Shown here in pieces: positions 1 to 8,239 of a stretch of 64,000 bases of DNA. This DNA comes from Microbacterium ureisolvens (GTDB taxonomy: Bacteria; Actinomycetota; Actinomycetes; Actinomycetales; Microbacteriaceae), in contig NZ_JAEUAX010000001.1 in NCBI RefSeq assembly GCF_019511645.1, forward strand, positions 186,001 to 250,000, written 5' to 3'. Each line of letters starts with the position of its first letter. Within the stretch, counting starts at the first letter, position 1. Below the pieces are notes generated by a model that ran no database searches, had not been told where the DNA came from, and saw nothing but the letters and a program-made list of their open reading frames with translations. Position numbers and translations under genes: made by a program.

Positions 1-1
1 C

Positions 2-157
<156 letters not shown>

Positions 158-175
158 GCGCCGCGATCACGAGCC

Positions 176-676
176 TCAGGGGGCAGGTGTCGCCGCGCCC
201 CGATCGAGGCACTGCCCGTCGACGGGCAGCACGCTCACGACGGGCGACAGTGCGTCCAGCACGTCGCGGCTCGATACTCCATCGCCGTTCTCGTCAGCGG
301 TCGTGTCGAGGTAGATCTCCACGGCGGGCGTACGTCCGAACGTGGTGACGCGGAAGCGCGGCGCATCGGAGTCGTCGATGATCCAGTCGACTCCCGCGAC
401 GTCCTGGCAGGGAAGCGTCGTCGGCCCCGGAGGCTCGACGCCGCACGTGAGCAGCACTTTCGAAGGCTCGCCCCACGCTCCGGTCGCCTGCGCGTCGGTC
501 CACCGGCGGGGCTGCCCGCTCACCGTGCCCGGGAGGTTGGAGGTGATCTCCGCGCACAGCGGGTCGTTCGCCGCCTCCGCGGGGTCGAGGTCGACCGTGG
601 TGGTGCAGCCCGTCAGTCCGACGGCCGCCACCATCGTGAGGCCGAACGCAACGAGGGAGGGGAGGGCACGCACCAT
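176..676 (-). CDS. DUF3515 family lipoprotein
   Basis: A 166-residue protein with a lipoprotein signal peptide: a hydrophobic stretch over about residues 8-22 ends in a lipobox LTGC, so it is probably lipidated at Cys24 and displayed on the outer face of the membrane. The rest is a small domain with three further cysteines, which may form disulfides. DUF3515 proteins typically sit between ddl and thiL in actinobacteria, as here; their function is unknown. The gene diverges from thiL across a 54-base gap. The family call is by context and sequence feel, the lipoprotein call is from the visible lipobox. Confidence 0.85.
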   Translation of the reverse strand: MVRALPSLVAFGLTMVAAVGLTGCTTTVDLDPAEAANDPLCAEITSNLPGTVSGQPRRWTDAQATGAWGEPSKVLLTCGVEPPGPTTLPCQDVAGVDWIIDDSDAPRFRVTTFGRTPAVEIYLDTTADENGDGVSSRDVLDALSPVVSVLPVDGQCLDRGAATPAP

Positions 677-718
677 TCCAGGCTAACCCGGCGGCGCGGT
701 CCGGATCGTCGGCACCGG

Positions 719-724
719 TAGCGT
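719..724 (+). promoter_or_regulatory. -10 box of thiL, probable leaderless transcript
   Basis: TAGCGT lies 6 bases before the GTG start of thiL, leaving no room for a ribosome binding site, so transcription probably starts at or next to the start codon. Confidence 0.5.
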
Positions 725-730
725 GGTCGT

Positions 731-1726
731 GTGGTCGACGAGCGCAGGGATCCGACGGTGGGCGAGCTCAGCGAAGGACGCATCCTGCGCGGGATCCTGG
801 AGCGGCTGGGCGAGTCGAACGCCCTCGTCGGGCCTGGCGACGACGCCGCCGTGATCGCCGCGGCCGACGGCCGCGTGGTGGCGACGGTCGACACGCTGGT
901 CCACGGTCCCGACTTCCGCCTCGCGTGGTCGAGCGCGTTCGACCTCGGCTACAAGGCGGCGGCCGTCAACCTCGCGGACGTGGCGGCGATGGGCGCGACG
1001 CCCACGGCACTGCTCGTGGCCCTCGCGATGCCCGATGCGACGCGCCTCTCGTTCGTCACCGGCATCGCAGACGGCCTTCGTGCCGCCTGCCGCGACCTCG
1101 CCCCCGGCTGTCGCGTCGAAGGGGGCGATCTCACCGTCTCCGACACGCTGACGATCGCGGTGACCGCGCTCGGAGCCCTCGCCGGACGCGATCCGGTGCT
1201 GCGCTCGGGCGCCGAGGAGGGCGACCTGGTCGCGGTGGCCGGCGAACTGGGGCGCGCGTCGCGGGGTCTCGACATCCTTTTCCAGCGATTCACGGATGCC
1301 GCGGGCCACCCCATCCCCGTCGACGAGAGTCTGCTCGACCAGGCGGAGCTCGCCGATCTCGCGGCGCAGCTGCGTCCTTCTCCGCCCGTGTGGCTGGGAC
1401 CCGAGGCGGCGGACGCGGGCGCAACCGCCATGATGGACGTGTCGGACGGCCTCGTGCTCGACGCATCGCGCATGGCCGCAGCGTCCGCTGTCACCATCGC
1501 CTTCGAGTCGGCGTCGCTCGGAGCCGATGTCGCCTCGGCTCTCGCGGGCGGGGAGGATCACGCGCTCCTGGCGACCTTCCCGGCGAACCGGCCGCTGCCG
1601 CGCGGCTTCGTCCGCGTGGGGATGGTGCGGCCGCGCGGCGACCACGCGGTGCTGGTCGACGGGCGGCCCCACGACGGTCGCGGCGGCTGGGACCCCTACC
1701 GCGATTGGGACGCCGGCACGGGATGA
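731..1726 (+). CDS. thiL: Thiamine-monophosphate kinase
   Basis: A 331-residue protein of the ATP-binding PurM/ThiL fold that phosphorylates thiamine monophosphate to the active cofactor thiamine diphosphate in the cytoplasm. Visible family motifs are GPGDDAAVI near residue 36 (magnesium and ATP site), DTLVHGPDFR around residue 56, and MMDVSDGLVLDASR near residue 236. Length matches the family. The GTG start is preferred because it follows a TAGCGT -10 box by 6 bases. The gene is divergent from the DUF3515 gene and convergent with rsmD (5-base gap). No other thiamin gene or TPP riboswitch is visible nearby. Confidence 0.93.
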   Translation: MVDERRDPTVGELSEGRILRGILERLGESNALVGPGDDAAVIAAADGRVVATVDTLVHGPDFRLAWSSAFDLGYKAAAVNLADVAAMGATPTALLVALAMPDATRLSFVTGIADGLRAACRDLAPGCRVEGGDLTVSDTLTIAVTALGALAGRDPVLRSGAEEGDLVAVAGELGRASRGLDILFQRFTDAAGHPIPVDESLLDQAELADLAAQLRPSPPVWLGPEAADAGATAMMDVSDGLVLDASRMAAASAVTIAFESASLGADVASALAGGEDHALLATFPANRPLPRGFVRVGMVRPRGDHAVLVDGRPHDGRGGWDPYRDWDAGTG

Positions 1727-1731
1727 CGGGG

Positions 1732-2295
1732 TCAGCCGGCGGTGGTCGCCCACCACATCGCCGTGTCGCCGTAGCGCTTCGAGCGGGTGGCGACGAGCCC
1801 GTCGGGAAGGGCCGGCTCAGGGGAGCGCGAGGCGCGTTCGATCACGACGTCCGCTCCGGCCGCGAGGACGGGGACGAGCAGCGCGAGCGTCGATGACAGC
1901 TCCGTCTCGCCGACGTCGTACGGCGGGTCGAGGAAGACCAGGTCGAACGGGCCCCGCGCCGAGCGAAGGAACGTGTCGGCCGACGCGCGGTGCACGCGGA
2001 TCGCGGCATCCGTTCCCACGGCCTTCGCCACGCGGCTCGCGTTGCGCTGCACGATGGTCGCTGCCCGCGGCGACTTCTCGACGAGATCGGCGGATGCGGC
2101 CCCGCGACTCACCGCCTCGAGACCCAGGGCGCCCGAGCCCGCGTAGAGGTCGAGCACCGCAGCACCGCGAACAGCGTCGGCGGACTCCAGCGCTCCGAAG
2201 AGGGACTCCCGTACACGGTCGCTCGTCGGGCGAGTGCCGGCGTCCGGCACGTCGAGCATGAGCGAGCCCGCACGGCCGGCGATGATGCGCGTCAC
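1732..2295 (-). CDS. rsmD: 16S rRNA (guanine(966)-N2)-methyltransferase
   Basis: A 187-residue SAM-dependent methyltransferase acting on G966 of 16S rRNA during small-subunit assembly. The SAM-binding motif LDLYAGSGALGLEA lies near residue 46 and the catalytic motif FLDPPYDV near residue 121; DPPY is diagnostic for amino-methylation of a base. The frame stays open far upstream, but homology begins at MTRIIAG, so the GTG at 2295 is chosen; an AGAGG precedes it closely. It converges on thiL and diverges from the lipoprotein gene at 2390. Confidence 0.92.
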   Translation of the reverse strand: MTRIIAGRAGSLMLDVPDAGTRPTSDRVRESLFGALESADAVRGAAVLDLYAGSGALGLEAVSRGAASADLVEKSPRAATIVQRNASRVAKAVGTDAAIRVHRASADTFLRSARGPFDLVFLDPPYDVGETELSSTLALLVPVLAAGADVVIERASRSPEPALPDGLVATRSKRYGDTAMWWATTAG

Positions 2296-2389
2296 CCTCT
2301 CACGATAACGGTCCGGCGCGGTGCGGTCCCTGCGGAGCTTGCCCCTATGATCTCGGGTGGGGGAGTCGTCCGGATCCATGGGGGTCGAC

Positions 2390-2995
2390 ATGAATCGCAG
2401 CGGCATCAGGGTTTCATCGGCGGTGACCGCGTGCGTCGCGGCCATCCTCCTGCTCGCGGGGTGCGCGAGCGGCGGCGGGTCGCCTACGACATCGCCGACG
2501 ACATCCCCGACCACATCGCCGACGACGTCGGCATCGCCTTCGGACTCTCCGAGCACGTCGCCGTCACCGACCGAGTCCGCGTCCGTCACGCTTCCGACGG
2601 ACTGCGACAGCCTGGCGACGCCTGCGACCCGGCAGGAAGCCGTCGGTGACATGACGCTGCAGAGCAACGGCGAGGGCTTCGTGCGCCCGGCGCCCGAGGG
2701 TGCCACCCTGGTGCTGGGCTGCGACTGGATCGTGGGAGATGCCACCGGGATGCTGCTTCTCATCAGCACGGCGACGCCGGAGGCCGTCAGTGCCGCGGTG
2801 GCGGATCTTCCCGGGCAGGGTTACACCTGCCAGGTGTCGGACGACTTCGGCGCCGACTTCTGCGTGCTTCCCGGACAGGGGACCGACACCGAGGAGATGA
2901 TCGTCGCGCGAGACGGGGTGTGGATTTATCTCTCCACGGTGAACCGCAACGGGCGCGCGTTCCTCTCGGAGATCGTCTCGTCCATCTTCGCGTGA
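2390..2995 (+). CDS. Putative lipoprotein with Thr/Ser/Pro repeat linker
   Basis: A 201-residue protein of unknown function. The signal peptide ends in the lipobox LLAGC (Cys25), predicting lipidation and an extracellular location. Residues 31 to about 58 are a low-complexity linker in which a PTTS unit is repeated about four times, encoded by near-identical 12-base DNA units, followed by Ser/Pro/Thr. The C-terminal half is a globular domain with four cysteines (near DCDS, LGCDW, YTCQ and DFCV) that may pair. The ATG at 2390 is chosen because it gives a compact signal peptide and follows GGGGG; in-frame ATG at 2378 is an alternative. A TATGAT -10-like box lies at 2345-2350. I do not recognise the family. 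Confidence 0.75.
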   Translation: MNRSGIRVSSAVTACVAAILLLAGCASGGGSPTTSPTTSPTTSPTTSASPSDSPSTSPSPTESASVTLPTDCDSLATPATRQEAVGDMTLQSNGEGFVRPAPEGATLVLGCDWIVGDATGMLLLISTATPEAVSAAVADLPGQGYTCQVSDDFGADFCVLPGQGTDTEEMIVARDGVWIYLSTVNRNGRAFLSEIVSSIFA

Positions 2996-3020
2996 GCCAC
3001 GCGACGTCCCCGGTCGCTTC

Positions 3021-3026
3021 TAGACT
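3021..3026 (+). promoter_or_regulatory. -10 box of recG, probable leaderless transcript
   Basis: TAGACT ends 6 bases before the recG GTG start, with no Shine-Dalgarno sequence between them. Confidence 0.5.
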
Positions 3027-3032
3027 CGTGGC

Positions 3033-5195
3033 GTGGCCTCCTTCACCCTCGACTCGAGCCTCGGCGGCGCGATCGGCGGCAAGACGGCGGCCGCCCTCGA
3101 GCGCGCCTTCGGCATGACGACGGTCGGCGACCTCCTCGTCCACTATCCGCGCCGCTACGCCCGCCGCGGTGAACTGACCCCGATCTCAACACTGCCGCTC
3201 GGCGAGCCGGTGACCATCGTCGCCGAGGTGCGCCGCGTCAGCGAGCGGCGTATGAAGAACCGGAACGGGTCGCTGCTCGAGGTCGTGATCAGCGACGGCA
3301 ACGGCGAGATGTCGCTGACCTTCTTCAACCAGTCGTGGCGTGTGCGCGACCTGCAACCCGGACGGCAGGGCATCTTCGCGGGCAAGGTGGGCATCTACAA
3401 AGGCGTCCAGCAGCTCGCCCACCCCGATTACGAGCTCTTCGAGGACGCCGACACGGCGCGGCTGAAGGTGCAGGCGGACGCCAAACTGCCCATCCCGATC
3501 TATCCGGCCACGAGCACGGTCGCCAGCTGGCAGCTGCAGAAGACCGTGGAGCTCGTCCTCGACGGTCTCGGCGAGGTCCCCGACCCCCTCACCGAGGAGT
3601 TGCGTGCACGGCACGGGCTCGTCGACGCCCGCACCGCGATCGAGCACATCCACCGTCCGACCGACTTCGACCAGATCGAGCCGGCGCGCGCCACACTGCG
3701 CATGCAGGAGGCCTTCGTCCTCCAGGTGGCGCTCCTGCAGCAGCGGCAGTTCGTCCGGGCGCTGTCCGCGACCAAGCGGCCGCCGGGCTCACTGCTCGAA
3801 CGCTTCGACGCGTCCCTGCCGTTCCCGCGCACCCCCGACCAGGTCGCAGTCGGCGACGACGTCGCGCGCGACCTCGAGGGCGACTGGCCCATGAACCGCC
3901 TGGTGCAGGGCGAGGTCGGCTCGGGCAAGACGCTGGTCGCGCTGCGGGCGATGCTGCAGGTCGCCCAGTCCGGTGGCCAATCGGCACTCATCGCGCCGAC
4001 CGAAGTCCTGGCGGCGCAGCACGTGCGGTCGATCGCGCGGATGCTGGGACCTCAGCTCGCCCCCGAGCTCATGCCGACGCTCCTCACGGGGCAGCTTCCC
4101 GCGGCGGAGCGCCGGAAGGCAGCGCTGCGCGCCGCGTCGGGGCAGGCGCTCATCGTCGTCGGCACGCACGCGCTGCTGAGCGAGAGCACGACCTTCGCCG
4201 ACCTCGGACTGGTCGTGGTCGACGAGCAGCACCGCTTCGGCGTCGAGCAGCGGGAGTCGCTGCGCGCCAAGGGATCCTCACCGCACGCGCTCGTGCTGAC
4301 GGCGACGCCGATCCCGCGCACTGTGGCGATGACCGTGTTCGGCGATCTCGACGTCTCGACGATCCGCACGATGCCTGCCGGGCGCGCCGGGATCGAGACC
4401 TACGTCGCGCCGCTGGCGGAGCGCTCGAGCTGGTTCGGGCGCGTGTGGGAGCGCATCGCCGAAGAGGTCGCCCAGGGCCGTCAGGCGTTCGTCGTGTGCG
4501 CTGCCATCGACGCGGAGAAGCTCACCAAGGACGACACCGCAGACGAGCCTGCCGGCGACACCGGCGGCGAGGCGAGCCGCACCCGCTGGGGCGTCGTGCA
4601 GGTCGCGGACCTGCTGTCGAGGCATCCGTCGTTCTCCGACATCCGTGTCGAGATCCTGCACGGCAAGATGCCGTCGGAAGAGAAGGATGCCGTCATGCAG
4701 GCCTTCGCCCGCGGGGACGTCGACGTGCTCGTGGCGACGACGGTGGTCGAGGTGGGCGTCGACGTGCCGAACGCCTCGACGATGGCGATTCTCGAAGCCG
4801 ACCGGTTCGGGGTGTCGCAGCTGCATCAGCTGCGCGGACGCGTCGGGCGCGGCGGGATCCCCGGGCTCTGCCTTCTCGTGACCGGGGCGCCGCTCGGCAC
4901 GCCCGCGAGGGACAGAGTGGATGCCGTGGCCTCGACGCTCGACGGATTCGCGCTGGCCGAGATCGACCTGGAGCTCCGAGGCGAGGGCGACGTGCTCGGC
5001 GACGCACAGTCGGGTGCCCGGTCGTCGTTGCGACTGCTGCGCGTCGTGAAGGACGCCGACATCATCTCCGAGGCTCGCGTTGCGGCCGAGCAGGTGCTCG
5101 CCGAGGACCCGGCGCTGCTGCGGCATCCCGGACTCGCGGCGGCGCTCGAGCGCAACGTCGGAATGGCTGAGCGAGCGGCCCTCGCCAAGAACTGA
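3033..5195 (+). CDS. recG: ATP-dependent DNA helicase RecG
   Basis: A 720-residue monomeric superfamily 2 helicase that reverses stalled replication forks and branch-migrates Holliday junctions. Order of domains: N-terminal wedge/OB-fold (about residues 55-150), Walker A GEVGSGKT near residue 292, DEQH Walker B in VVDEQHRFGVEQR near residue 395, motif III TATPIPRT, and the second RecA lobe with VATTVVEVGVDVPNA and QLRGRVGRG. Length fits the family. It begins a run of plus-strand core genes and is followed 42 bases later by coaD. Confidence 0.96.
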   Translation: MASFTLDSSLGGAIGGKTAAALERAFGMTTVGDLLVHYPRRYARRGELTPISTLPLGEPVTIVAEVRRVSERRMKNRNGSLLEVVISDGNGEMSLTFFNQSWRVRDLQPGRQGIFAGKVGIYKGVQQLAHPDYELFEDADTARLKVQADAKLPIPIYPATSTVASWQLQKTVELVLDGLGEVPDPLTEELRARHGLVDARTAIEHIHRPTDFDQIEPARATLRMQEAFVLQVALLQQRQFVRALSATKRPPGSLLERFDASLPFPRTPDQVAVGDDVARDLEGDWPMNRLVQGEVGSGKTLVALRAMLQVAQSGGQSALIAPTEVLAAQHVRSIARMLGPQLAPELMPTLLTGQLPAAERRKAALRAASGQALIVVGTHALLSESTTFADLGLVVVDEQHRFGVEQRESLRAKGSSPHALVLTATPIPRTVAMTVFGDLDVSTIRTMPAGRAGIETYVAPLAERSSWFGRVWERIAEEVAQGRQAFVVCAAIDAEKLTKDDTADEPAGDTGGEASRTRWGVVQVADLLSRHPSFSDIRVEILHGKMPSEEKDAVMQAFARGDVDVLVATTVVEVGVDVPNASTMAILEADRFGVSQLHQLRGRVGRGGIPGLCLLVTGAPLGTPARDRVDAVASTLDGFALAEIDLELRGEGDVLGDAQSGARSSLRLLRVVKDADIISEARVAAEQVLAEDPALLRHPGLAAALERNVGMAERAALAKN

Positions 5196-5224
5196 GATCG
5201 TCGGAGCGCCGCGGCGCATCCCGC

Positions 5225-5230
5225 TAGGCT
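5225..5230 (+). promoter_or_regulatory. -10 box of coaD, probable leaderless transcript
   Basis: TAGGCT ends 7 bases before the coaD ATG; the same box and spacing recur before the DUF177 gene and ftsY. Confidence 0.5.
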
Positions 5231-5237
5231 GGATCGC

Positions 5238-5735
5238 ATGAGCAGCCGGATCGCCGTCGTCCCGGGATCGTTCGATCCGCCGACCCTCGGTCATCTGGAC
5301 GTGATCCGCCGCGCCGCCTCGCTCTACGACCAGCTCCACGTGCTCGTCGTCCACAACCCCGGCAAGGAGGCGATGCTCCCGATCGCGCAGCGCCAGTCGC
5401 TGCTGGAGCAGTCGATCGCCGAGAGCGAGATCGAAGGCGATGTGATCGTCGCCTCGTGGAGCATGGGTCTTCTCGTGGACTACGCGACGGATGTCGGAGC
5501 CGGCGTGCTCGTGAAGGGCATCCGCTCGCAGGTCGATGTGGCGTACGAGACGCCGATGGCGATCGTGAACCGCCACCTCGCCCATGTCGAAACCGTCTTC
5601 CTGCTGCCGGATCCCGCCCACGCGCTCGTGTCGAGCTCGCTGGTGCGTCAGGTCGCATCCCTGGGCGGCGATGTGTCGCCGTTCGTGCCGCCCGCCGTGG
5701 CACGGTTCCTCGACACCGGCGCGCGCGGCCTCTGA
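5238..5735 (+). CDS. coaD: Phosphopantetheine adenylyltransferase
   Basis: A 165-residue nucleotidyltransferase that joins 4'-phosphopantetheine and ATP to form dephospho-CoA, the penultimate step of coenzyme A synthesis. The N-terminal [15 protein letters not shown] carries the T/HxGH-type nucleotide-binding motif, and VSSSLVR near residue 134 is the ISSTxxR-type motif. Length is typical. Between recG and DUF177, the usual actinobacterial neighbourhood. Confidence 0.95.
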   Translation: MSSRIAVVPGSFDPPTLGHLDVIRRAASLYDQLHVLVVHNPGKEAMLPIAQRQSLLEQSIAESEIEGDVIVASWSMGLLVDYATDVGAGVLVKGIRSQVDVAYETPMAIVNRHLAHVETVFLLPDPAHALVSSSLVRQVASLGGDVSPFVPPAVARFLDTGARGL

Positions 5736-5748
5736 CCGAAACCGCGGC

Positions 5749-5754
5749 TAGGCT
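5749..5754 (+). promoter_or_regulatory. -10 box of the DUF177 gene, probable leaderless transcript
   Basis: TAGGCT ends 6 bases before the GTG at 5761. Confidence 0.5.
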
Positions 5755-5760
5755 GGGGCC

Positions 5761-6312
5761 GTGGTCAGAAAGCATGTGACGGGTCCGTTCGTCCTCCCGG
5801 TCCGCGACATCGCACACCGCGCCGGAGAGATGCGCGAGCACACCCTCGAGGTGCCCGCTCCCGAGAAGTGGGGCGAAGGGCTCGTGGCGGTCGCCGAGGG
5901 TGAGCCTGTCGTCATCGACGTCCGCCTCGAGTCGGTGCACGAGGGCATTCTCGTCTCCGGAGAAGTCGACACCGAGTACACCGGGATCTGCAGCCGATGC
6001 CTCATCGACATCGCCGAGGGGCTCAAAGTCGAGTTTCAGGAGCTTTTCGCGTATCCTGGGGAGGAAGAAACTGACTTCGAGGTTCAAGACGACCACGTGG
6101 ATCTTGAAACTCTGGTCAGGGAAGCGGTCGTCCTGTCGCTTCCGTTTCAGCCGGTGTGCCAGCCGGATTGCCCCGGACTCGATCCGGTCACAGGTGAGCG
6201 ACTGGCCGAGAGCACCGGAACGCCGAAGAGCGAGCCTCTCGATCCACGATGGGCCGCGCTCCAGGACTTCACCACGAGCCACGACGACGATGCACCGCGC
6301 CCCCGCGGTTGA
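5761..6312 (+). CDS. DUF177 (YceD-like) protein
   Basis: A 183-residue cytoplasmic protein of the YceD/DUF177 family, encoded directly upstream of rpmF as in most bacteria. The conserved cysteine pair CSRC is near residue 79 and a second cluster CQPDCPGL near residue 134, suggesting a metal-binding or folding role. In other bacteria YceD has been linked to 23S rRNA or L32 accumulation, but its molecular role is not settled. The GTG start follows a -10 box by 6 bases. The gap to rpmF is 33 bases, implying an operon. Confidence 0.9.
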   Translation: MVRKHVTGPFVLPVRDIAHRAGEMREHTLEVPAPEKWGEGLVAVAEGEPVVIDVRLESVHEGILVSGEVDTEYTGICSRCLIDIAEGLKVEFQELFAYPGEEETDFEVQDDHVDLETLVREAVVLSLPFQPVCQPDCPGLDPVTGERLAESTGTPKSEPLDPRWAALQDFTTSHDDDAPRPRG

Positions 6313-6345
6313 CAGCGGCGTCGAGAACACAGAAGAGAGCTAGCC

Positions 6346-6555
6346 ATGGCAGGTAACCCCCCGAAGCGGAAGGTCTCCCGCTCCAACACTCGCTCGCGTC
6401 GCGCGCAGTGGAAGGCCGAGGCCCCCACGCTCGTCAAGACCGTCGAGAACGGCAAGACCGTCTACAGCCGTCCGCACCAGGCGAAGGTCGTCACCGACTC
6501 GCAGGGCACCGAGCTGTTCCTCGAGTACAAGGGCCGCAAGGTCGCCGACGTCTGA
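6346..6555 (+). CDS. rpmF: 50S ribosomal protein L32
   Basis: A 69-residue, very basic large-subunit protein. The N-terminus [19 protein letters not shown] is diagnostic. It lacks the two CxxC pairs of zinc-ribbon L32 and is therefore the zinc-free form. A purine-rich AGAAGAGAG precedes the ATG. It is sandwiched between DUF177 and rnc with short gaps, so the three are probably cotranscribed. Confidence 0.96.
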   Translation: MAGNPPKRKVSRSNTRSRRAQWKAEAPTLVKTVENGKTVYSRPHQAKVVTDSQGTELFLEYKGRKVADV

Positions 6556-6574
6556 TCGTCGCGCACGGTCTGAC

Positions 6575-7276
6575 GTGACAGACGTCGCAGCGGAGCGGAC
6601 CACGCTCTCAGACCTCACACAGAAGCTCGGAGTCGATATCGACCCCGAGCTTCTGTCGCTGGCGCTGACGCATCGCTCGTGGGCATACGAGAACGGACAG
6701 GTTCCGCACAACGAGCGTCTCGAGTTCCTCGGGGACTCCGTGCTCGGTCTCGCCGTGACGGTGCGCCTGTTCACCGGCCATCCCGAGCTCGAAGAGGGCG
6801 CCCTCGCCAAGCGGCGCGCCGGCGTCGTCTCGACGGTGGCGCTCGCCGAGATCGCCCGGGGAATCGGCCTCGGCGCGCACCTCAAGCTCGGCCGGGGCGA
6901 GATCCTCACCGGCGGACGCGACAAGGACTCGATCCTCGCCGACACCATGGAGGCGATCTTCGGAGCGACCTACCTGTCGGCGGGGTCGGATGCCGCGACG
7001 GGCCTGGTGCTGCGACTCGTGGAGCCGCTGCTCGCCGACCCAGAGCGCTACGGTGCCGCGATGGATCCGAAGACGGCGCTGCAGGAGCTCGCCGCGCGTG
7101 GCGCGCTGCTGCCCCCGGCGTACGAGGTCACCTCCACCGGACCCGACCACGACCGCCGCTTCACGGCGATCGTGACGGTGGGCGACCTCTCGGCAGAGGG
7201 TACGGGCACCAGCAAGAAGCATGCCGAGATGGCCGCCGCGCTCACGGCGTGGCGAGCGCTCAGCGGGCGTGCCTGA
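6575..7276 (+). CDS. rnc: Ribonuclease III
   Basis: A 233-residue double-stranded RNA endonuclease that processes rRNA precursors and structured mRNAs. The signature NERLEFLGDSVLGL near residue 47 contains catalytic Glu and Asp; a second acidic pair sits at ADTMEAIFGA near residue 121. The C-terminal third (about 158-230) is a dsRNA-binding domain with a GTGTSKKHAEMAAA ending. GTG start. The final codons overlap the start of mutM by 8 bases, pointing to translational coupling. Confidence 0.95.
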   Translation: MTDVAAERTTLSDLTQKLGVDIDPELLSLALTHRSWAYENGQVPHNERLEFLGDSVLGLAVTVRLFTGHPELEEGALAKRRAGVVSTVALAEIARGIGLGAHLKLGRGEILTGGRDKDSILADTMEAIFGATYLSAGSDAATGLVLRLVEPLLADPERYGAAMDPKTALQELAARGALLPPAYEVTSTGPDHDRRFTAIVTVGDLSAEGTGTSKKHAEMAAALTAWRALSGRA

Positions 7277-8216
7277 GCTTCCCGAGGTCGAGGTCGTGCG
7301 CGCCGGCCTCGCTCCCGCTGTCACCGGTGCCCTCGTGATCGGGGTCACCGTGCTCGACGAGCGCGCGCTGACGCGACACGCCGGCGGCGGCGCGGACTTC
7401 GAATCGCGCCTGACCGGACGAGTCGTGAGCGCGGCCGCGCGCCGCGGCAAGTTCCTGTGGCTTCCGTTGCGGTCGGAGACCGACGGCGCCCCATCCGACG
7501 AGGCGGTGATCGGCCATCTGGGCATGAGCGGCCAGATGCTGCTGCGTGCTCCGGGTGCCGCGTCCGAGCGGCACGAGCGGGTGCGCATCGACCTCGCCCA
7601 TCCGGCGCACGGAGAGCTGTCGGTCGTCTTCGCCGACCAGCGCACCTTCGGATCGCTGGCGATCGACGACCTCATCGCGACGCCCGACGCCGCGCCCGGC
7701 GGCTACGGGTGGGACGAGGCATCCGTCCCCGCTCAGGTGGCGCACATCGCGCGCGACCCGCTCGATCCGGCGTTCTCGGATGCGGGCTTCCGGCGCGCCC
7801 TCGCGCGCAAGGACTCGGCGATCAAGCGCGTGCTGCTCGACCAGACGGTCGTCAGCGGAGTCGGCAACATCTACGCCGACGAGTCGCTGTGGGCGGCGCG
7901 CATCCACCCCGAGACATCCGCTCGCGCTCTGCCCACCCGCGCGGTCAACCGCCTGCTGGGCGAGGTGCGCCACGTGCTCGAGAAGGCCCTGGCCGAAGGC
8001 GGCACGAGCTTCGATGCGCAGTACGTCAACGTCAACGGTCAGGCCGGCTACTTCGCTCACTCGCTCAACGCGTACGGCCGCACCGGGGAGCCATGCCCCC
8101 GATGCGGCCGTCCGATCGTGCGCGTGTCGTTCACCAATCGCTCGAGCCACTTCTGCGCGCACTGCCAGCGGGTGCCGCGCCCGGCTGTGGACGGACCGGG
8201 CACGGCACACGTCTGA
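7269..8216 (+). CDS. mutM: Formamidopyrimidine-DNA glycosylase
   Basis: A 315-residue bifunctional glycosylase/AP lyase that removes 8-oxoguanine and ring-opened purines. The mature N-terminus PELPEVEVV supplies the catalytic Pro and Glu, so the GTG at 7269 is the start although the frame is open further upstream. NIYADESLW near residue 203 is the helix-two-turn-helix, and the C-terminal zinc finger is visible as CPRC and CAHC separated by about 16 residues. It overlaps rnc by 8 bases and converges on the GNAT gene. Confidence 0.96.
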   Translation: MPELPEVEVVRAGLAPAVTGALVIGVTVLDERALTRHAGGGADFESRLTGRVVSAAARRGKFLWLPLRSETDGAPSDEAVIGHLGMSGQMLLRAPGAASERHERVRIDLAHPAHGELSVVFADQRTFGSLAIDDLIATPDAAPGGYGWDEASVPAQVAHIARDPLDPAFSDAGFRRALARKDSAIKRVLLDQTVVSGVGNIYADESLWAARIHPETSARALPTRAVNRLLGEVRHVLEKALAEGGTSFDAQYVNVNGQAGYFAHSLNAYGRTGEPCPRCGRPIVRVSFTNRSSHFCAHCQRVPRPAVDGPGTAHV

Positions 8217-8220
8217 TTCG

Positions 8221-8238
8221 CTCCGGCGTGCGCCGGGG
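8221..8238. terminator. Hairpin between convergent mutM and GNAT genes
   Basis: CTCCGGC and GCCGGGG pair around a 4-base loop GTGC (7 pairs, one a T-G wobble), flanked by GATT and GATC. It fills the 23-base gap between the two converging stop codons and could act as a bidirectional terminator; there is no T tract. Confidence 0.4.
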
Positions 8239-8239
8239 A

